The translations under genes were made by a program, and so were the position numbers. From Microvirga puerhi (lineage in GTDB: Bacteria; Pseudomonadota; Alphaproteobacteria; Rhizobiales; Beijerinckiaceae): DNA of 51,167 nt. The notes under the pieces are model-generated. The model was not told where the DNA came from. It searched no databases and worked only from the letters and a program-made list of their open reading frames with translations. Below, piece after piece: positions 1 to 9,168 of the stretch. The DNA is taken from assembly GCF_020089865.1 (NCBI RefSeq), contig NZ_JAIRBM010000029.1:1-51167 (forward strand), read 5' to 3'. The number at the start of each line of letters is the position of its first letter. Positions within the stretch are counted from its first letter, which is position 1.

Positions 1-428
1 CCGAGCAGCTTCTGGGCCAGGGCGACATGCTGTACATGGCCGGCGGCGGGCGGATCACCCGCGTGCACGGACCGTTCTGCTCGGACGAGGAGGTCGAGAA
101 GGTCGTCGCCCACCTCAAGCGTCAGGGGCAGCCGGTTTATCTTGAGGCGGTCACTGCAGAAGACGAGACTGAGGCCGACACGGACGATGTGCCTCTCATC
201 GAAGACGAGGATTTGAACTTGGGATCAGCCGATCTCTACGATCAAGCAGTTTCCATCGTTATTCGGCACAAGAAGGCATCGACCTCGTACATCCAGCGGC
301 GGCTGCAGATCGGCTACAACCGCGCTGCCTCGCTGATGGAGCGGATGGAGAAGGAAGGCATCGTCGGCCCGGCCAACCATGCCGGAAAACGCGAAATCCT
401 CATGGAGAGCCACGACTTCCATGACTGA
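1..428 (+). CDS. ftsK: DNA translocase FtsK, C-terminal part (5' truncated)
   Basis: The reading frame is open from the window edge, so only about the last 141 residues are present. They comprise the end of the RecA-like motor (a GQGDMLYM stretch followed by VHGPF) , an acidic linker, and a C-terminal winged-helix gamma domain (SYIQRRLQIGYNRAA, then MEKEGIVGP). In FtsK the motor pumps DNA at the division septum and the gamma domain reads the polar KOPS sequences that direct it towards dif. The motor's Walker motifs and the membrane domain lie outside the window. A strong terminator follows the stop, so this gene probably ends its transcription unit. The family call is firm; SpoIIIE is the same family under another name. 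Confidence 0.95.
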   Translation, partial: EQLLGQGDMLYMAGGGRITRVHGPFCSDEEVEKVVAHLKRQGQPVYLEAVTAEDETEADTDDVPLIEDEDLNLGSADLYDQAVSIVIRHKKASTSYIQRRLQIGYNRAASLMERMEKEGIVGPANHAGKREILMESHDFHD

Positions 429-474
429 GTTGGCTCAGCGTCCGAAAAGGCGAGAGCCTTGACCTGATCTCTCC

Positions 475-503
475 AAAGCCCTGCCATTCGGCGGGGCTTT
501 TTG
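475..503 (+). terminator. Rho-independent terminator of ftsK
   Basis: An 11-bp stem with one G-T pair (475-485 with 490-500) and a 4-base loop is followed directly by a T run. It lies 47 bases after the ftsK stop on the same strand. Confidence 0.9.
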
Positions 504-858
504 TTGGTGGGACGGATGTAAAGGCTCTAGTAATTTACGCCAACGGGTCGATATTTCATTCGCCGGTACATGTCATTGCCACCGGCAATCTCTAAAGTAT
601 CCGAAATCATGAGACGATCTGTCCTCAACTGAGGGCCGATATTTACCATCTTTCAAAAATACTGCTTCTCCAGGGCGGCTTAAGCGCCGAATTGCCCTTT
701 CTGAAGGGAAGAATCTATTCTTTCAAATGGAACTAAGGTTTCCATAGTCCGTTATATTTCGCCGGCATCCGTGCGAGGACAATCGACAAAAGCCGTACAA
801 ACGTCAGCACATTCGGGGTCTGGGCGGCAACGGCCCGGAACAAAGTTACGAGGGGCCC
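504..858 (+). promoter_or_regulatory. Upstream region of the kinase operon
   Basis: About 355 bases without a credible gene separate the ftsK terminator from the hybrid kinase operon. The stretch around 520-740 is more AT-rich than its surroundings, as expected of a promoter region. I cannot assign a specific -35/-10 pair. A GAGGGG ribosome-binding site (850-855) precedes the kinase start at 859. Confidence 0.5.
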
Positions 859-3800
859 ATGCCTGAAGTCGAAACTTCCGCTCCGCAGCTTGATCCCAGG
901 CTGCTTCTCAAGGTTTTGCGCGCCTTCCGGAAGGGCGATTTCTCCGTCCGACTACCAACCGACCTGATTGGTATCGATGGGGAGATTGCCGAAGCTTTCA
1001 ATGATATCGCGGACTTGAACCACGGCCTCGCGAAAGAGATCGATCGTGTCGCGAAGGTCGTCGGGAAAGAGGGCCGGATCGGCGAACGCGGCCGGCTTGC
1101 TGGTGCGACGGGCCACTGGAGCGAATGCATCGACTCGGTGAACGCCATGATTGGCGACATCGTGCAGCCGACCGTCGAGGTTGCTCGTGTGATCGGCGCC
1201 GTTGCCAAGGGCGATCTCGGGCAAACCATCGAGCTTGAGACCGACGGGCGTCCTCTACGCGGCGAGTTCCTGAGAATCGGCAAAGTCGTAAACACGATGG
1301 TTGGACAATTGGGAAGCTTCGCCTCGGAAGTGACCCGTGTCGCCCGCGAGGTTGGCTCGGAGGGCAAGCTCGGTGGCCAGGCAAAGGTGAAAGGCGTTGC
1401 CGGAACCTGGAAAGACCTGACCGACAACGTCAACCTCATGGCCGCAAATCTGACCGGTCAGGTGCGTAACATCGCGGAAGTCACCACCGCTGTGGCGAAC
1501 GGAGACCTATCGAAAAAGATCACCGTTGATGTGAAGGGCGAGATCCTGGAGCTGAAGGACACCATCAATACCATGGTGGACCAGCTCAACTCCTTCGCTT
1601 CCGAGGTGACGCGTGTTGCGAAGGAAGTGGGCTCGGAGGGAAAGCTCGGCGGTCAGGCACAGGTGCGCGGTGTCGGCGGGGTCTGGAAGGACCTGACCGA
1701 TAACGTCAACATGATGGCGGCGAACCTGACCGGCCAGGTGCGCAATATCGCGGAGGTGACTACGGCGGTCGCCCGGGGTGACCTTTCCAAGAAGATCACG
1801 GTGGATGTGAAGGGTGAGATCCTGGCCTTGAAATCCACGATCAACACGATGGTGGATCAGCTCAATTCCTTCGCTTCTGAGGTGACGCGCGTCGCCCGTG
1901 AGGTGGGCACGGAAGGCAAGCTCGGCGGCCAAGCACAGGTGGAGGGCGTCGGCGGCGTCTGGCGCGATCTGACCGAGAATGTGAACATGATGGCGGCGAA
2001 CCTGACCGGACAGGTGCGCAACATCGCAGATGTAACCACGGCGGTGGCGAACGGCGACCTGTCGAAGAAGATCACCGTCGAGGTGCGCGGCGAGATCTTG
2101 GAACTCAAGAACACCATCAACACGATGGTGGACCAGCTCAACTCCTTCGCCTCGGAAGTGACCCGCGTGGCGCGCGAGGTCGGATCAGAAGGCAATCTCG
2201 GCGGCCAGGCGCAAGTGCGAGGGGTCGCCGGAACTTGGAAGGACTTGACCGACAACGTCAATCTGATGGCGGCGAACCTGACCGGTCAGGTGCGCAACAT
2301 CGCAGATGTGACCACGGCGGTGGCGAACGGCGACCTGTCGAAGAAGATCACCGTCGAGGTGCGCGGCGAGATCTTGGAACTCAAGAACACCATCAATACG
2401 ATGGTGGACCAGCTCAATTCCTTCGCCTCGGAAGTGACGCGCGTGGCGCGCGAGGTCGGATCAGAAGGTAAGCTTGGTGGTCAGGCCCGCGTGGAAGGCG
2501 TTGCTGGCACTTGGAAGGACTTGACCGACAACGTCAACCTGATGGCGGCGAACCTGACCGGTCAGGTGCGCAACATTGCAGATGTAACCACGGCGGTGGC
2601 GAACGGTGACCTTTCCAAGAAGATCACGGTGGATGTGCGTGGCGAGATCCTGGAGCTTAAATCCACGATCAACACGATGGTAGACCAGCTCAACTCTTTC
2701 GCAGGCGAGGTGACCCGCGTCGCCCGCGAAGTGGGTACGGAAGGTAAGCTCGGTGGCCAAGCACAGGTGCGTGGTGTCGGTGGCGTCTGGCAAGATCTCA
2801 CCGACAACGTCAACATGATGGCAGCAAACCTCACTGCGCAGGTTCGCAACATTGCCGAAGTGACGACCGCAGTAGCGAACGGCGACCTTTCCAAGAAAAT
2901 TACCGTTGCGGTTGAGGGAGAAATTCTGGAGCTTAAATCCACGATCAACACGATGGTGGATCAGCTCAACTCCTTTGCAGGTGAAGTGACCCGCGTGGCG
3001 CGAGAAGTGGGCACGGAAGGCAAGCTCGGCGGCCAAGCACAGGTGCGAGGGGTCGCCGGCGTTTGGAAGGACTTGACCGACAACGTCAATATGATGGCGG
3101 CAAATCTGACCGGTCAGGTGCGCAACATCGCAGATGTGACCACGGCGGTGGCGAACGGCGACCTGTCGAAGAAGATCACCGTCGAGGTGCGCGGCGAGAT
3201 CTTGGAACTCAAGAACACCATCAATACGATGGTGGATCAGCTTAACTCCTTCGCTTCCGAAGTGACCCGCGTGGCGCGCGAGGTGGGCATCGAGGGCAAG
3301 CTGGGTGGTCAAGCGCAGGTGCGCGGTGTCGCAGGCGTATGGGAAGATTTGACCGACAACGTCAACATGATGGCGAACAATCTCACTGGCCAGGTGCGAG
3401 GCATCGCCAGTGTCGTGACCGCCGTTGCCGAGGGTGATCTGAAGCGAAAGCTGACCGTGGAGGCAAAAGGCGAGATTGCGGCGCTTGCCGACACGATCAA
3501 TGAGATGATCGATACGCTCGCGACCTTCGCCGACCAGGTGACGAACGTGGCGCGTGAAGTGGGTGTCGAAGGGAAGCTTGGTGGACAGGCGAAGGTCCCT
3601 GGAGCGGCCGGCCTCTGGCGAGACCTGACAGACAACGTCAATCAGCTTGCAGCGAACCTGACGACTCAGGTGCGAGCCATCGCAGATGTGGCGACGGCCG
3701 TCACGAAGGGCGACTTGACGCGGTCGATCACGGTCGAGGCCTCCGGCGAAGTCGCTGCCCTGAAAGATTATATCAACGAGATGATCCGCAATCTGCGCGA

Positions 3801-6705
3801 TACGACGTTGAAGAATGCGGAGCAGGATTGGTTGAAGACCAACCTTGCGAAGTTCACGCGCATGCTGCAGGGCGAGCGTGATCTCACCACTGTCTCAAAC
3901 ATGATCCTGTCGGAGATCGCCCAACTCGTGAATGCACAGCATGGTGTGTTCTACACGGTTGAGTCCGATGGCGACGGGCCTGTTCTTGATCTCGTGGCCT
4001 CCTATGCTTTCACAGAGAGAAAACATCTGGCCAATCGCTTCCGTTTCCGAGAGGGTATTGTGGGGCAGGTGGCGTATGAGAAGAATCGCATTCTTCTTAC
4101 GAATGTTCCCGGGGATTACATCAGGATCAGTTCGGCTCTGGGAGAAGCGCCTCCCCTCAATATCATTGTCCTTCCCGTTCTCTTCGAGCAGGATGTCAAG
4201 GCTGTTATCGAGCTGGCATCGTTCAATCGATTCTCGGAAACGCACCAGTCGTTCCTCGATCAACTGACGGAATCGATCGGCATCGTTCTCAATACGATTG
4301 CCGTGAACATGCGAACCGAAGGTCTTCTGAAGCAATCTCAACTTTTGACAACGGAGCTCCAGAGTCAGCAGGCGGAGTTGAAGAAGACGAACGATCGCCT
4401 GGAGCAGCAGGCGGCGACGTTGCGCCAATCGGAAGAGCTTCTGCGTCAACAGCAGGATACATTGCAACAGACCAATGAGGAGCTTGAAGAGAAGGCCCGG
4501 CTCCTCGAATTGCAGAAGCGTGAGGTCGAGACGAAGAACCAGGAAGTTTCTGTCGCCAAGACAGCCTTGGAGGAAAAGGCGGAGCAGCTTTCCCTCACTT
4601 CCAGGTACAAGTCCCAGTTCTTGGCGAATATGAGCCATGAGCTCCGCACGCCGTTGAATTCTCTGCTGATCCTATCAAAGCTCTTAACAGAGAACCCTGA
4701 AGGCAATCTGTCGGATAAACAGCGTGAATTTGCAAAGACGATCCACGCGGCAGGATCAGACCTGCTGGCTCTCATCAACGATATTCTGGACCTCTCCAAA
4801 ATCGAGTCAGGAACTGTAAGTCTTGAGATCTCCAGTGTAGGCTTCCAGGATCTCATCGGTCATATGGAGCGGACATTCCGCCAAGTGGCGGAGGAGCGGA
4901 ACCTTGATTTCCATGTCGAGATGGATTCCAAACTGCCGCCGGCCATCCAAACTGACGCGAAGAGACTGCAGCAAGTTCTAAGAAACCTGTTATCGAATGC
5001 CTTCAAGTTCACGGAACAGGGCGGCGTGACGCTTCGTATCGGTTCGGCCGAAGGGACGCCACTTCGAGCCGGCAGCGAATGGATCGCTCTCTCCGTGACA
5101 GATACCGGAATCGGCATCTCCGAGGACAAGCAGCGCATCATTTTCGAAGCATTCCAACAGGCCGACGGCACGACCAGTCGTAAATACGGTGGAACCGGCC
5201 TTGGCCTCTCCATCAGCCGAGAGATCGCGCGCCTTCTTGGAGGAGAAATTGTTCTGTCGAGCGCACCCGGGCGTGGGTCAACGTTCACGCTGTTCTTGCC
5301 TCTTGAACCGCCAGCAAATCATGTGTTGCCAACGTCGGTAAGTTCCCGTCTCGGAAGTGGCAATGACGCGCACGTGGTTGGAGGCGATGATCCGCATGCG
5401 TCGCTTCTAAGGCAGCCTCCCGCCGCAATGGCCCTCTCCGCCTCTTTGGACGATAGGCACTCGATTTCGGCTGGCGACCGTGTGGTTCTCATCATCGAGG
5501 ACGACGCGATGTTCGCCTCTGTCCTTCTGGAGCTTGCGCGTGAGCAAGGATTCAAGGGGCTCATCGCGATGGATGGCGCGGCCGCCTTGGCATTGGCGCA
5601 TCGTTACAAGCCACACGCCGTCACGCTCGACATCGGCCTTCCCGATATGGATGGATGGGCGCTTCTCGACCTCCTTAAGCATGATCCTCGGACGCGGCAT
5701 GTACCGATTCATGTGATTTCGGTGGACGACCAGAAGAAGCGAGGCCTGAGGGCCGGCGCCTTCGGATTCCTGGAGAAGCCGGTCGACCGGGACGCTTTGA
5801 TGGGCGCTCTGGACCGCACGAAGGAATTCATCGACAGGCCCGTCAAGAAGCTTCTCCTTGTCGAAGACGACGACAAGCAACGGATGAGCATCAATGAACT
5901 CATTCGAGACGAGCAGGTTGACGTAACCGCCGTGGGTACGGCGGAGAGCGCGCTGGAAGCCATACAGGCTAGGCGCTTCGACTGTGCGGTCATCGATCTT
6001 GGGCTGCCCGACCTCTCGGGAGCTGAACTCATAGAGCGTGTCCGTAAGACACCAGGTGGGGAAGATCTTCCGGTGATCATCTACACTGGAAAGGATCTCA
6101 CGCGTGCCGAAGAGCGACGGCTCGAGAGGATCGCGGCGACGGTCATCGTGAAGGGCGAAGGGTCGTCCGAAAAGCTTTTGAGCGATACAGCCCTGTTCTT
6201 GCACCGTGCGATCAATCTGGCTGCCGAGGAGCGGCCAATCGTCATTGAGCGGCGGACAGACGGATCCTTGGCGGGTCGTGGCGTTCTGATCATTGACGAT
6301 GACATGCGCAACATTTTTTCCCTGACGAGTGCTCTTGAGCAGCAGGGAATGTCCGTCGTCTTCGCTGAGAATGGTCTGGAGGGCATTGAGAAACTCAAGG
6401 CGACGCCGGAGGTTGATATCGTCCTTGTCGATATCATGATGCCGGAAATGGATGGCTACGAAACCATGCGGGAGATCCGTAAGATCGATCGTTATCGGGA
6501 CATTCCGCTGGTTGCTGTTACGGCAAAGGCGATGAAGGGCGACAGAGAAAAATGCCTTGAGGCTGGAGCGACGGACTATGTCTCGAAGCCTGTTGACATC
6601 GATCAACTGCTTGCCGTCCTGCGCGTTCAGCTCGGACGAAGCGTCTATGTGGCGGACGGGCAGGCTATTCCGACCGGCGCCGCCGAGATCAGGCCGAGGT
6701 CATGA
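859..6705 (+). CDS. Soluble multi-HAMP hybrid sensor histidine kinase with three receivers
   Basis: The 1,948-residue protein begins, without signal peptide or membrane helix, with about eleven HAMP-like units; the Gly-Asp-Leu/Phe landmarks run from residue 26 to 952 with a 92-residue period. Then follow a GAF domain (about 1000-1150), a Gln/Glu-rich coiled coil (about 1155-1245), a HisKA domain with the H-box histidine at H1260, and a HATPase with an N box, DTGIGIS and GGTGLGLSIS. Three receivers end the protein, with predicted phospho-acceptors D1591, D1713 and D1858. The layout recalls fungal group III (Nik1/Os-1) osmosensing kinases, where a cytosolic HAMP array is the sensor and switch. 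What it senses here is unknown. Its stop overlaps the next kinase start (ATGA), so both proteins are translationally coupled. Confidence 0.93.
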   Translation: MPEVETSAPQLDPRLLLKVLRAFRKGDFSVRLPTDLIGIDGEIAEAFNDIADLNHGLAKEIDRVAKVVGKEGRIGERGRLAGATGHWSECIDSVNAMIGDIVQPTVEVARVIGAVAKGDLGQTIELETDGRPLRGEFLRIGKVVNTMVGQLGSFASEVTRVAREVGSEGKLGGQAKVKGVAGTWKDLTDNVNLMAANLTGQVRNIAEVTTAVANGDLSKKITVDVKGEILELKDTINTMVDQLNSFASEVTRVAKEVGSEGKLGGQAQVRGVGGVWKDLTDNVNMMAANLTGQVRNIAEVTTAVARGDLSKKITVDVKGEILALKSTINTMVDQLNSFASEVTRVAREVGTEGKLGGQAQVEGVGGVWRDLTENVNMMAANLTGQVRNIADVTTAVANGDLSKKITVEVRGEILELKNTINTMVDQLNSFASEVTRVAREVGSEGNLGGQAQVRGVAGTWKDLTDNVNLMAANLTGQVRNIADVTTAVANGDLSKKITVEVRGEILELKNTINTMVDQLNSFASEVTRVAREVGSEGKLGGQARVEGVAGTWKDLTDNVNLMAANLTGQVRNIADVTTAVANGDLSKKITVDVRGEILELKSTINTMVDQLNSFAGEVTRVAREVGTEGKLGGQAQVRGVGGVWQDLTDNVNMMAANLTAQVRNIAEVTTAVANGDLSKKITVAVEGEILELKSTINTMVDQLNSFAGEVTRVAREVGTEGKLGGQAQVRGVAGVWKDLTDNVNMMAANLTGQVRNIADVTTAVANGDLSKKITVEVRGEILELKNTINTMVDQLNSFASEVTRVAREVGIEGKLGGQAQVRGVAGVWEDLTDNVNMMANNLTGQVRGIASVVTAVAEGDLKRKLTVEAKGEIAALADTINEMIDTLATFADQVTNVAREVGVEGKLGGQAKVPGAAGLWRDLTDNVNQLAANLTTQVRAIADVATAVTKGDLTRSITVEASGEVAALKDYINEMIRNLRDTTLKNAEQDWLKTNLAKFTRMLQGERDLTTVSNMILSEIAQLVNAQHGVFYTVESDGDGPVLDLVASYAFTERKHLANRFRFREGIVGQVAYEKNRILLTNVPGDYIRISSALGEAPPLNIIVLPVLFEQDVKAVIELASFNRFSETHQSFLDQLTESIGIVLNTIAVNMRTEGLLKQSQLLTTELQSQQAELKKTNDRLEQQAATLRQSEELLRQQQDTLQQTNEELEEKARLLELQKREVETKNQEVSVAKTALEEKAEQLSLTSRYKSQFLANMSHELRTPLNSLLILSKLLTENPEGNLSDKQREFAKTIHAAGSDLLALINDILDLSKIESGTVSLEISSVGFQDLIGHMERTFRQVAEERNLDFHVEMDSKLPPAIQTDAKRLQQVLRNLLSNAFKFTEQGGVTLRIGSAEGTPLRAGSEWIALSVTDTGIGISEDKQRIIFEAFQQADGTTSRKYGGTGLGLSISREIARLLGGEIVLSSAPGRGSTFTLFLPLEPPANHVLPTSVSSRLGSGNDAHVVGGDDPHASLLRQPPAAMALSASLDDRHSISAGDRVVLIIEDDAMFASVLLELAREQGFKGLIAMDGAAALALAHRYKPHAVTLDIGLPDMDGWALLDLLKHDPRTRHVPIHVISVDDQKKRGLRAGAFGFLEKPVDRDALMGALDRTKEFIDRPVKKLLLVEDDDKQRMSINELIRDEQVDVTAVGTAESALEAIQARRFDCAVIDLGLPDLSGAELIERVRKTPGGEDLPVIIYTGKDLTRAEERRLERIAATVIVKGEGSSEKLLSDTALFLHRAINLAAEERPIVIERRTDGSLAGRGVLIIDDDMRNIFSLTSALEQQGMSVVFAENGLEGIEKLKATPEVDIVLVDIMMPEMDGYETMREIRKIDRYRDIPLVAVTAKAMKGDREKCLEAGATDYVSKPVDIDQLLAVLRVQLGRSVYVADGQAIPTGAAEIRPRS
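925..3790 (+). repeat. In-gene tandem repeat, about eleven 276-bp HAMP-coding units
   Basis: Units of 276 bp (92 codons) repeat in phase inside the kinase gene. Landmarks are GDL, KKITV, INTMVDQLNSFA, EVTRVA, LGGQA and WKDLTDNVN. The central units are nearly identical even at third codon positions (compare about 2030-2240, 2305-2515 and 3130-3280), whereas the first two and last two have diverged. This implies recent unit duplication or gene conversion at the centre. Confidence 0.93.
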
Positions 6706-8759
6706 AAGAGCGTATTAGATCGCAGGAACTGATCTCAGCGGAGTTCGTCGCGACGCCGCTGAGAGGATTCTCGGATCCCATCCTTGCAAAAATTCTAATC
6801 GTGGATGACGATTCTCGGAATCTTAAAGCGGTGGCAGAGGTGCTGCAGGCGCCGGGAATCGAGATCGTCACGGCGGACTCTGGAGAAGATGCGTTGCGAA
6901 GCGTTCTCCAGGAGGATTTTGCAGTGATCCTTCTGGATGTTCAGATGCCGGGTCTTGACGGGTATGAGGTCGCCGATCTTGTCCGTAGCCGCCCTCGCTC
7001 CTCGCGTGTGCCGATTCTCTTCCTGACAGCATACAACAAGGATGAACTTCATGTTTCCCGAGGATACTCGGCTGGGGCCGTCGACTACGTTTTCAAACCC
7101 ATCGAACCTCTGATTTTAAAGTCCAAGGTCGATGTTTTCGTCGATCTCTACCGTAAAACTGAGGAAATTCGTCGGCAGGGTGAAGAGGAACGGAGGCTTC
7201 TTATGGAGAACCTCCGGGTCCGCAGCGAAAAGCTGAAGACCGAGCAAGCTCTGCGCCGCCGTGAAGAGCATCAGTCCATCGTCCTACAATCCCTTCCTAT
7301 CGCACTCTACACGGCGTCCGTGCGGGAGGACCATCGCCGGCTCCAGTTCACGAACGAGAGCATTGAACGCATTACAGGCTTTCGCCCTGACGACTTTGCG
7401 AAGGATCCGGAATTCTGGTCGTCGCGCCTCAATCCTGACGACAGGGTACGAGTCATCACCGAGCTCCAGCGCTTGCCGGAGGATGGTGCGGTCACTCTGG
7501 AATATCGCTGGCGTTGCGCCGACGGAATGGAACGTCATTTTCTCGATCAAACCGTCCTCATTCGCAATGACGAAGGCGGACCAGCCGAGGTCTTCGGCAT
7601 GTGGTTCGACATGACCGAGCGCAAACAGATGGAGCAGGATTTGCTCCATACAAGCAAGCTTGAAGCAGTGGGCCGGCTCACCGGTGGCATTGCTCACGAC
7701 TTCAACAACATGCTGAGCGTGGTAATCGGCAACCTGGATCTGTTGCAAAATTCCATCAAGGGCAACAGCAAGGCGGAACGTCGCGTTCGCATGGCGATCG
7801 ATAGCGCGCAGCATTGCGCAGATTTGACTTATCGCTTGTTGGCATTCTCAAGGCGCCAGCCATTGCAGCTTACGACAGTTGATGTGGCAACATTGATGCC
7901 AGGACTGCTGGAACTGATGCGGAGAACGCTTGGCGAGCGGATCAATGTGGATCTTCAGATTGATCAGGACATCTGGCCGATTGAGGTGGACCGGGCACAG
8001 CTTGAGGCCGCCTTACTCAATCTCGCCGTCAATGCGCGGGATGCGATGCCAAACGGCGGAGATCTGACTGTCACGGTTGAAAACCGAACGCTGGAAGAGG
8101 GAAGAAATCATCCCTCGGGCGAATTCGTCGTGCTGTCGGTGAGCGATACCGGAATGGGAATGTCTCCCGAAGTTCTAGAGCGCGTATTTGAGCCGTTCTT
8201 CACGACGAAGGAAAGCGGGAAAGGGACCGGTCTCGGGCTCAGCATGGTCTATGGATTTGTGCAGCAATCTCACGGTCATATCGACGTCGAAAGCGTGCCT
8301 GGCGAGGGAACGACCATTCGAATTCTGTTGCCTCGTACCAAAAATCTCGGCGAGGCCCTCCAGACTGTGCCAGCCGATACGGTGGAACCGTTCGGAGCAG
8401 GGAGAACCGTGCTCGTCGTCGAGGACAATCCGTCTGTTCGTCAGGTGGCAACTTCAACGCTCCGCTCCTTGGGATTCGACGTCGTGGAAGCGGAGACCGG
8501 GGATGAGGCGATTCACGTTCTACAATCGAACGAGCGCGTTCGGCTGGTTCTCTCGGATGTGCGAATGCCGGGAGAACTGACCGGCATTGATCTCGCGCAA
8601 TATATCAAGGGGGAAAGACCGGACGTACAGGTCCTTCTCACGACAGGCTATATGGAAGGTGTCGAGACCATCGATGAATTCGACCTTCTCTACAAGCCTT
8701 ACCGCGTCACAGATCTCGCCGAGAAGATACAGTCTTTAATGATCCGATCTCGCGATTGA
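6702..8759 (+). CDS. Hybrid histidine kinase, receiver-PAS-HisKA-HATPase-receiver
   Basis: The 685-residue protein opens with a receiver domain (acidic pair in KILIVDDD near residue 30, predicted acceptor D79, then a KPIEP motif). A short coiled coil leads into a PAS domain (about 195-305). The kinase core has the phospho-accepting histidine in GGIAHDFNN (H332), an N box (NLAVNARDAM), DTGMGMS and GTGLGLSM. A second receiver ends the protein (predicted acceptor D619). No membrane segment is visible. It starts inside the stop of the multi-HAMP kinase, so a relay in which the upstream protein phosphorylates this N-terminal receiver is a reasonable inference. No DNA-binding output domain is encoded nearby, so the final target is unknown. 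Confidence 0.92.
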   Translation: MKERIRSQELISAEFVATPLRGFSDPILAKILIVDDDSRNLKAVAEVLQAPGIEIVTADSGEDALRSVLQEDFAVILLDVQMPGLDGYEVADLVRSRPRSSRVPILFLTAYNKDELHVSRGYSAGAVDYVFKPIEPLILKSKVDVFVDLYRKTEEIRRQGEEERRLLMENLRVRSEKLKTEQALRRREEHQSIVLQSLPIALYTASVREDHRRLQFTNESIERITGFRPDDFAKDPEFWSSRLNPDDRVRVITELQRLPEDGAVTLEYRWRCADGMERHFLDQTVLIRNDEGGPAEVFGMWFDMTERKQMEQDLLHTSKLEAVGRLTGGIAHDFNNMLSVVIGNLDLLQNSIKGNSKAERRVRMAIDSAQHCADLTYRLLAFSRRQPLQLTTVDVATLMPGLLELMRRTLGERINVDLQIDQDIWPIEVDRAQLEAALLNLAVNARDAMPNGGDLTVTVENRTLEEGRNHPSGEFVVLSVSDTGMGMSPEVLERVFEPFFTTKESGKGTGLGLSMVYGFVQQSHGHIDVESVPGEGTTIRILLPRTKNLGEALQTVPADTVEPFGAGRTVLVVEDNPSVRQVATSTLRSLGFDVVEAETGDEAIHVLQSNERVRLVLSDVRMPGELTGIDLAQYIKGERPDVQVLLTTGYMEGVETIDEFDLLYKPYRVTDLAEKIQSLMIRSRD

Positions 8760-9168
8760 GTGTGCACTAAGTCGACGATTGAGTACTCCGCATCGCATGG
8801 GATGCCTGCTAGTGGATTATATACTGGGGCGGGCTGAGCTTGGTCCTTGAAGGACAAATGGACCTTCTGCCGGGTAAGAGTGGTGTCAAGGCGCATCAGA
8901 TGCGAACCGAGCATCAGCTCAACCGTTTGGATTACCCAAACAGAAGTATCAAAAGCAGACTTCGAAGTACTGAGCTAAAAATTTAATCATAATGTAAGCT
9001 GAATTCTTGGCGAAGGTGCCATGACAACCTGGCGTCTGATCGGGAATGCTAGTATGTTTGTTTTGTGCTAAAGTAGAGAGGCTAATAAGAGAATCGGATT
9101 CGAGGCCTGAATCGTAAGCCGAGGCTTTTCGGCGATTTGCAATAAGATGTTCCATGGGAGGAACAGCC
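8760..9168 (+). promoter_or_regulatory. Intergenic region upstream of the sugar ABC operon
   Basis: About 400 bases hold no credible gene. An imperfect 19-base palindrome lies at 8840-8858 (TTGGTCCTT/GAAGGACAAA), and the part around 8970-9085 is AT-rich, so the importer's promoter is probably here. A clear GGGAGGA ribosome-binding site sits at 9156-9162. I cannot name a regulator. Confidence 0.4.

Noticed and set aside
2461..3312. A 283-residue minus-strand frame across the HAMP repeats
   Set aside because: It mirrors the repeated HAMP codons, is His/Val/Leu-rich, and has no ribosome-binding site. It is a shadow of the kinase gene.
925..3790. CRISPR-like array of regular repeats
   Set aside because: The units are 276 bp, coding and in phase, with no short repeat-spacer structure.
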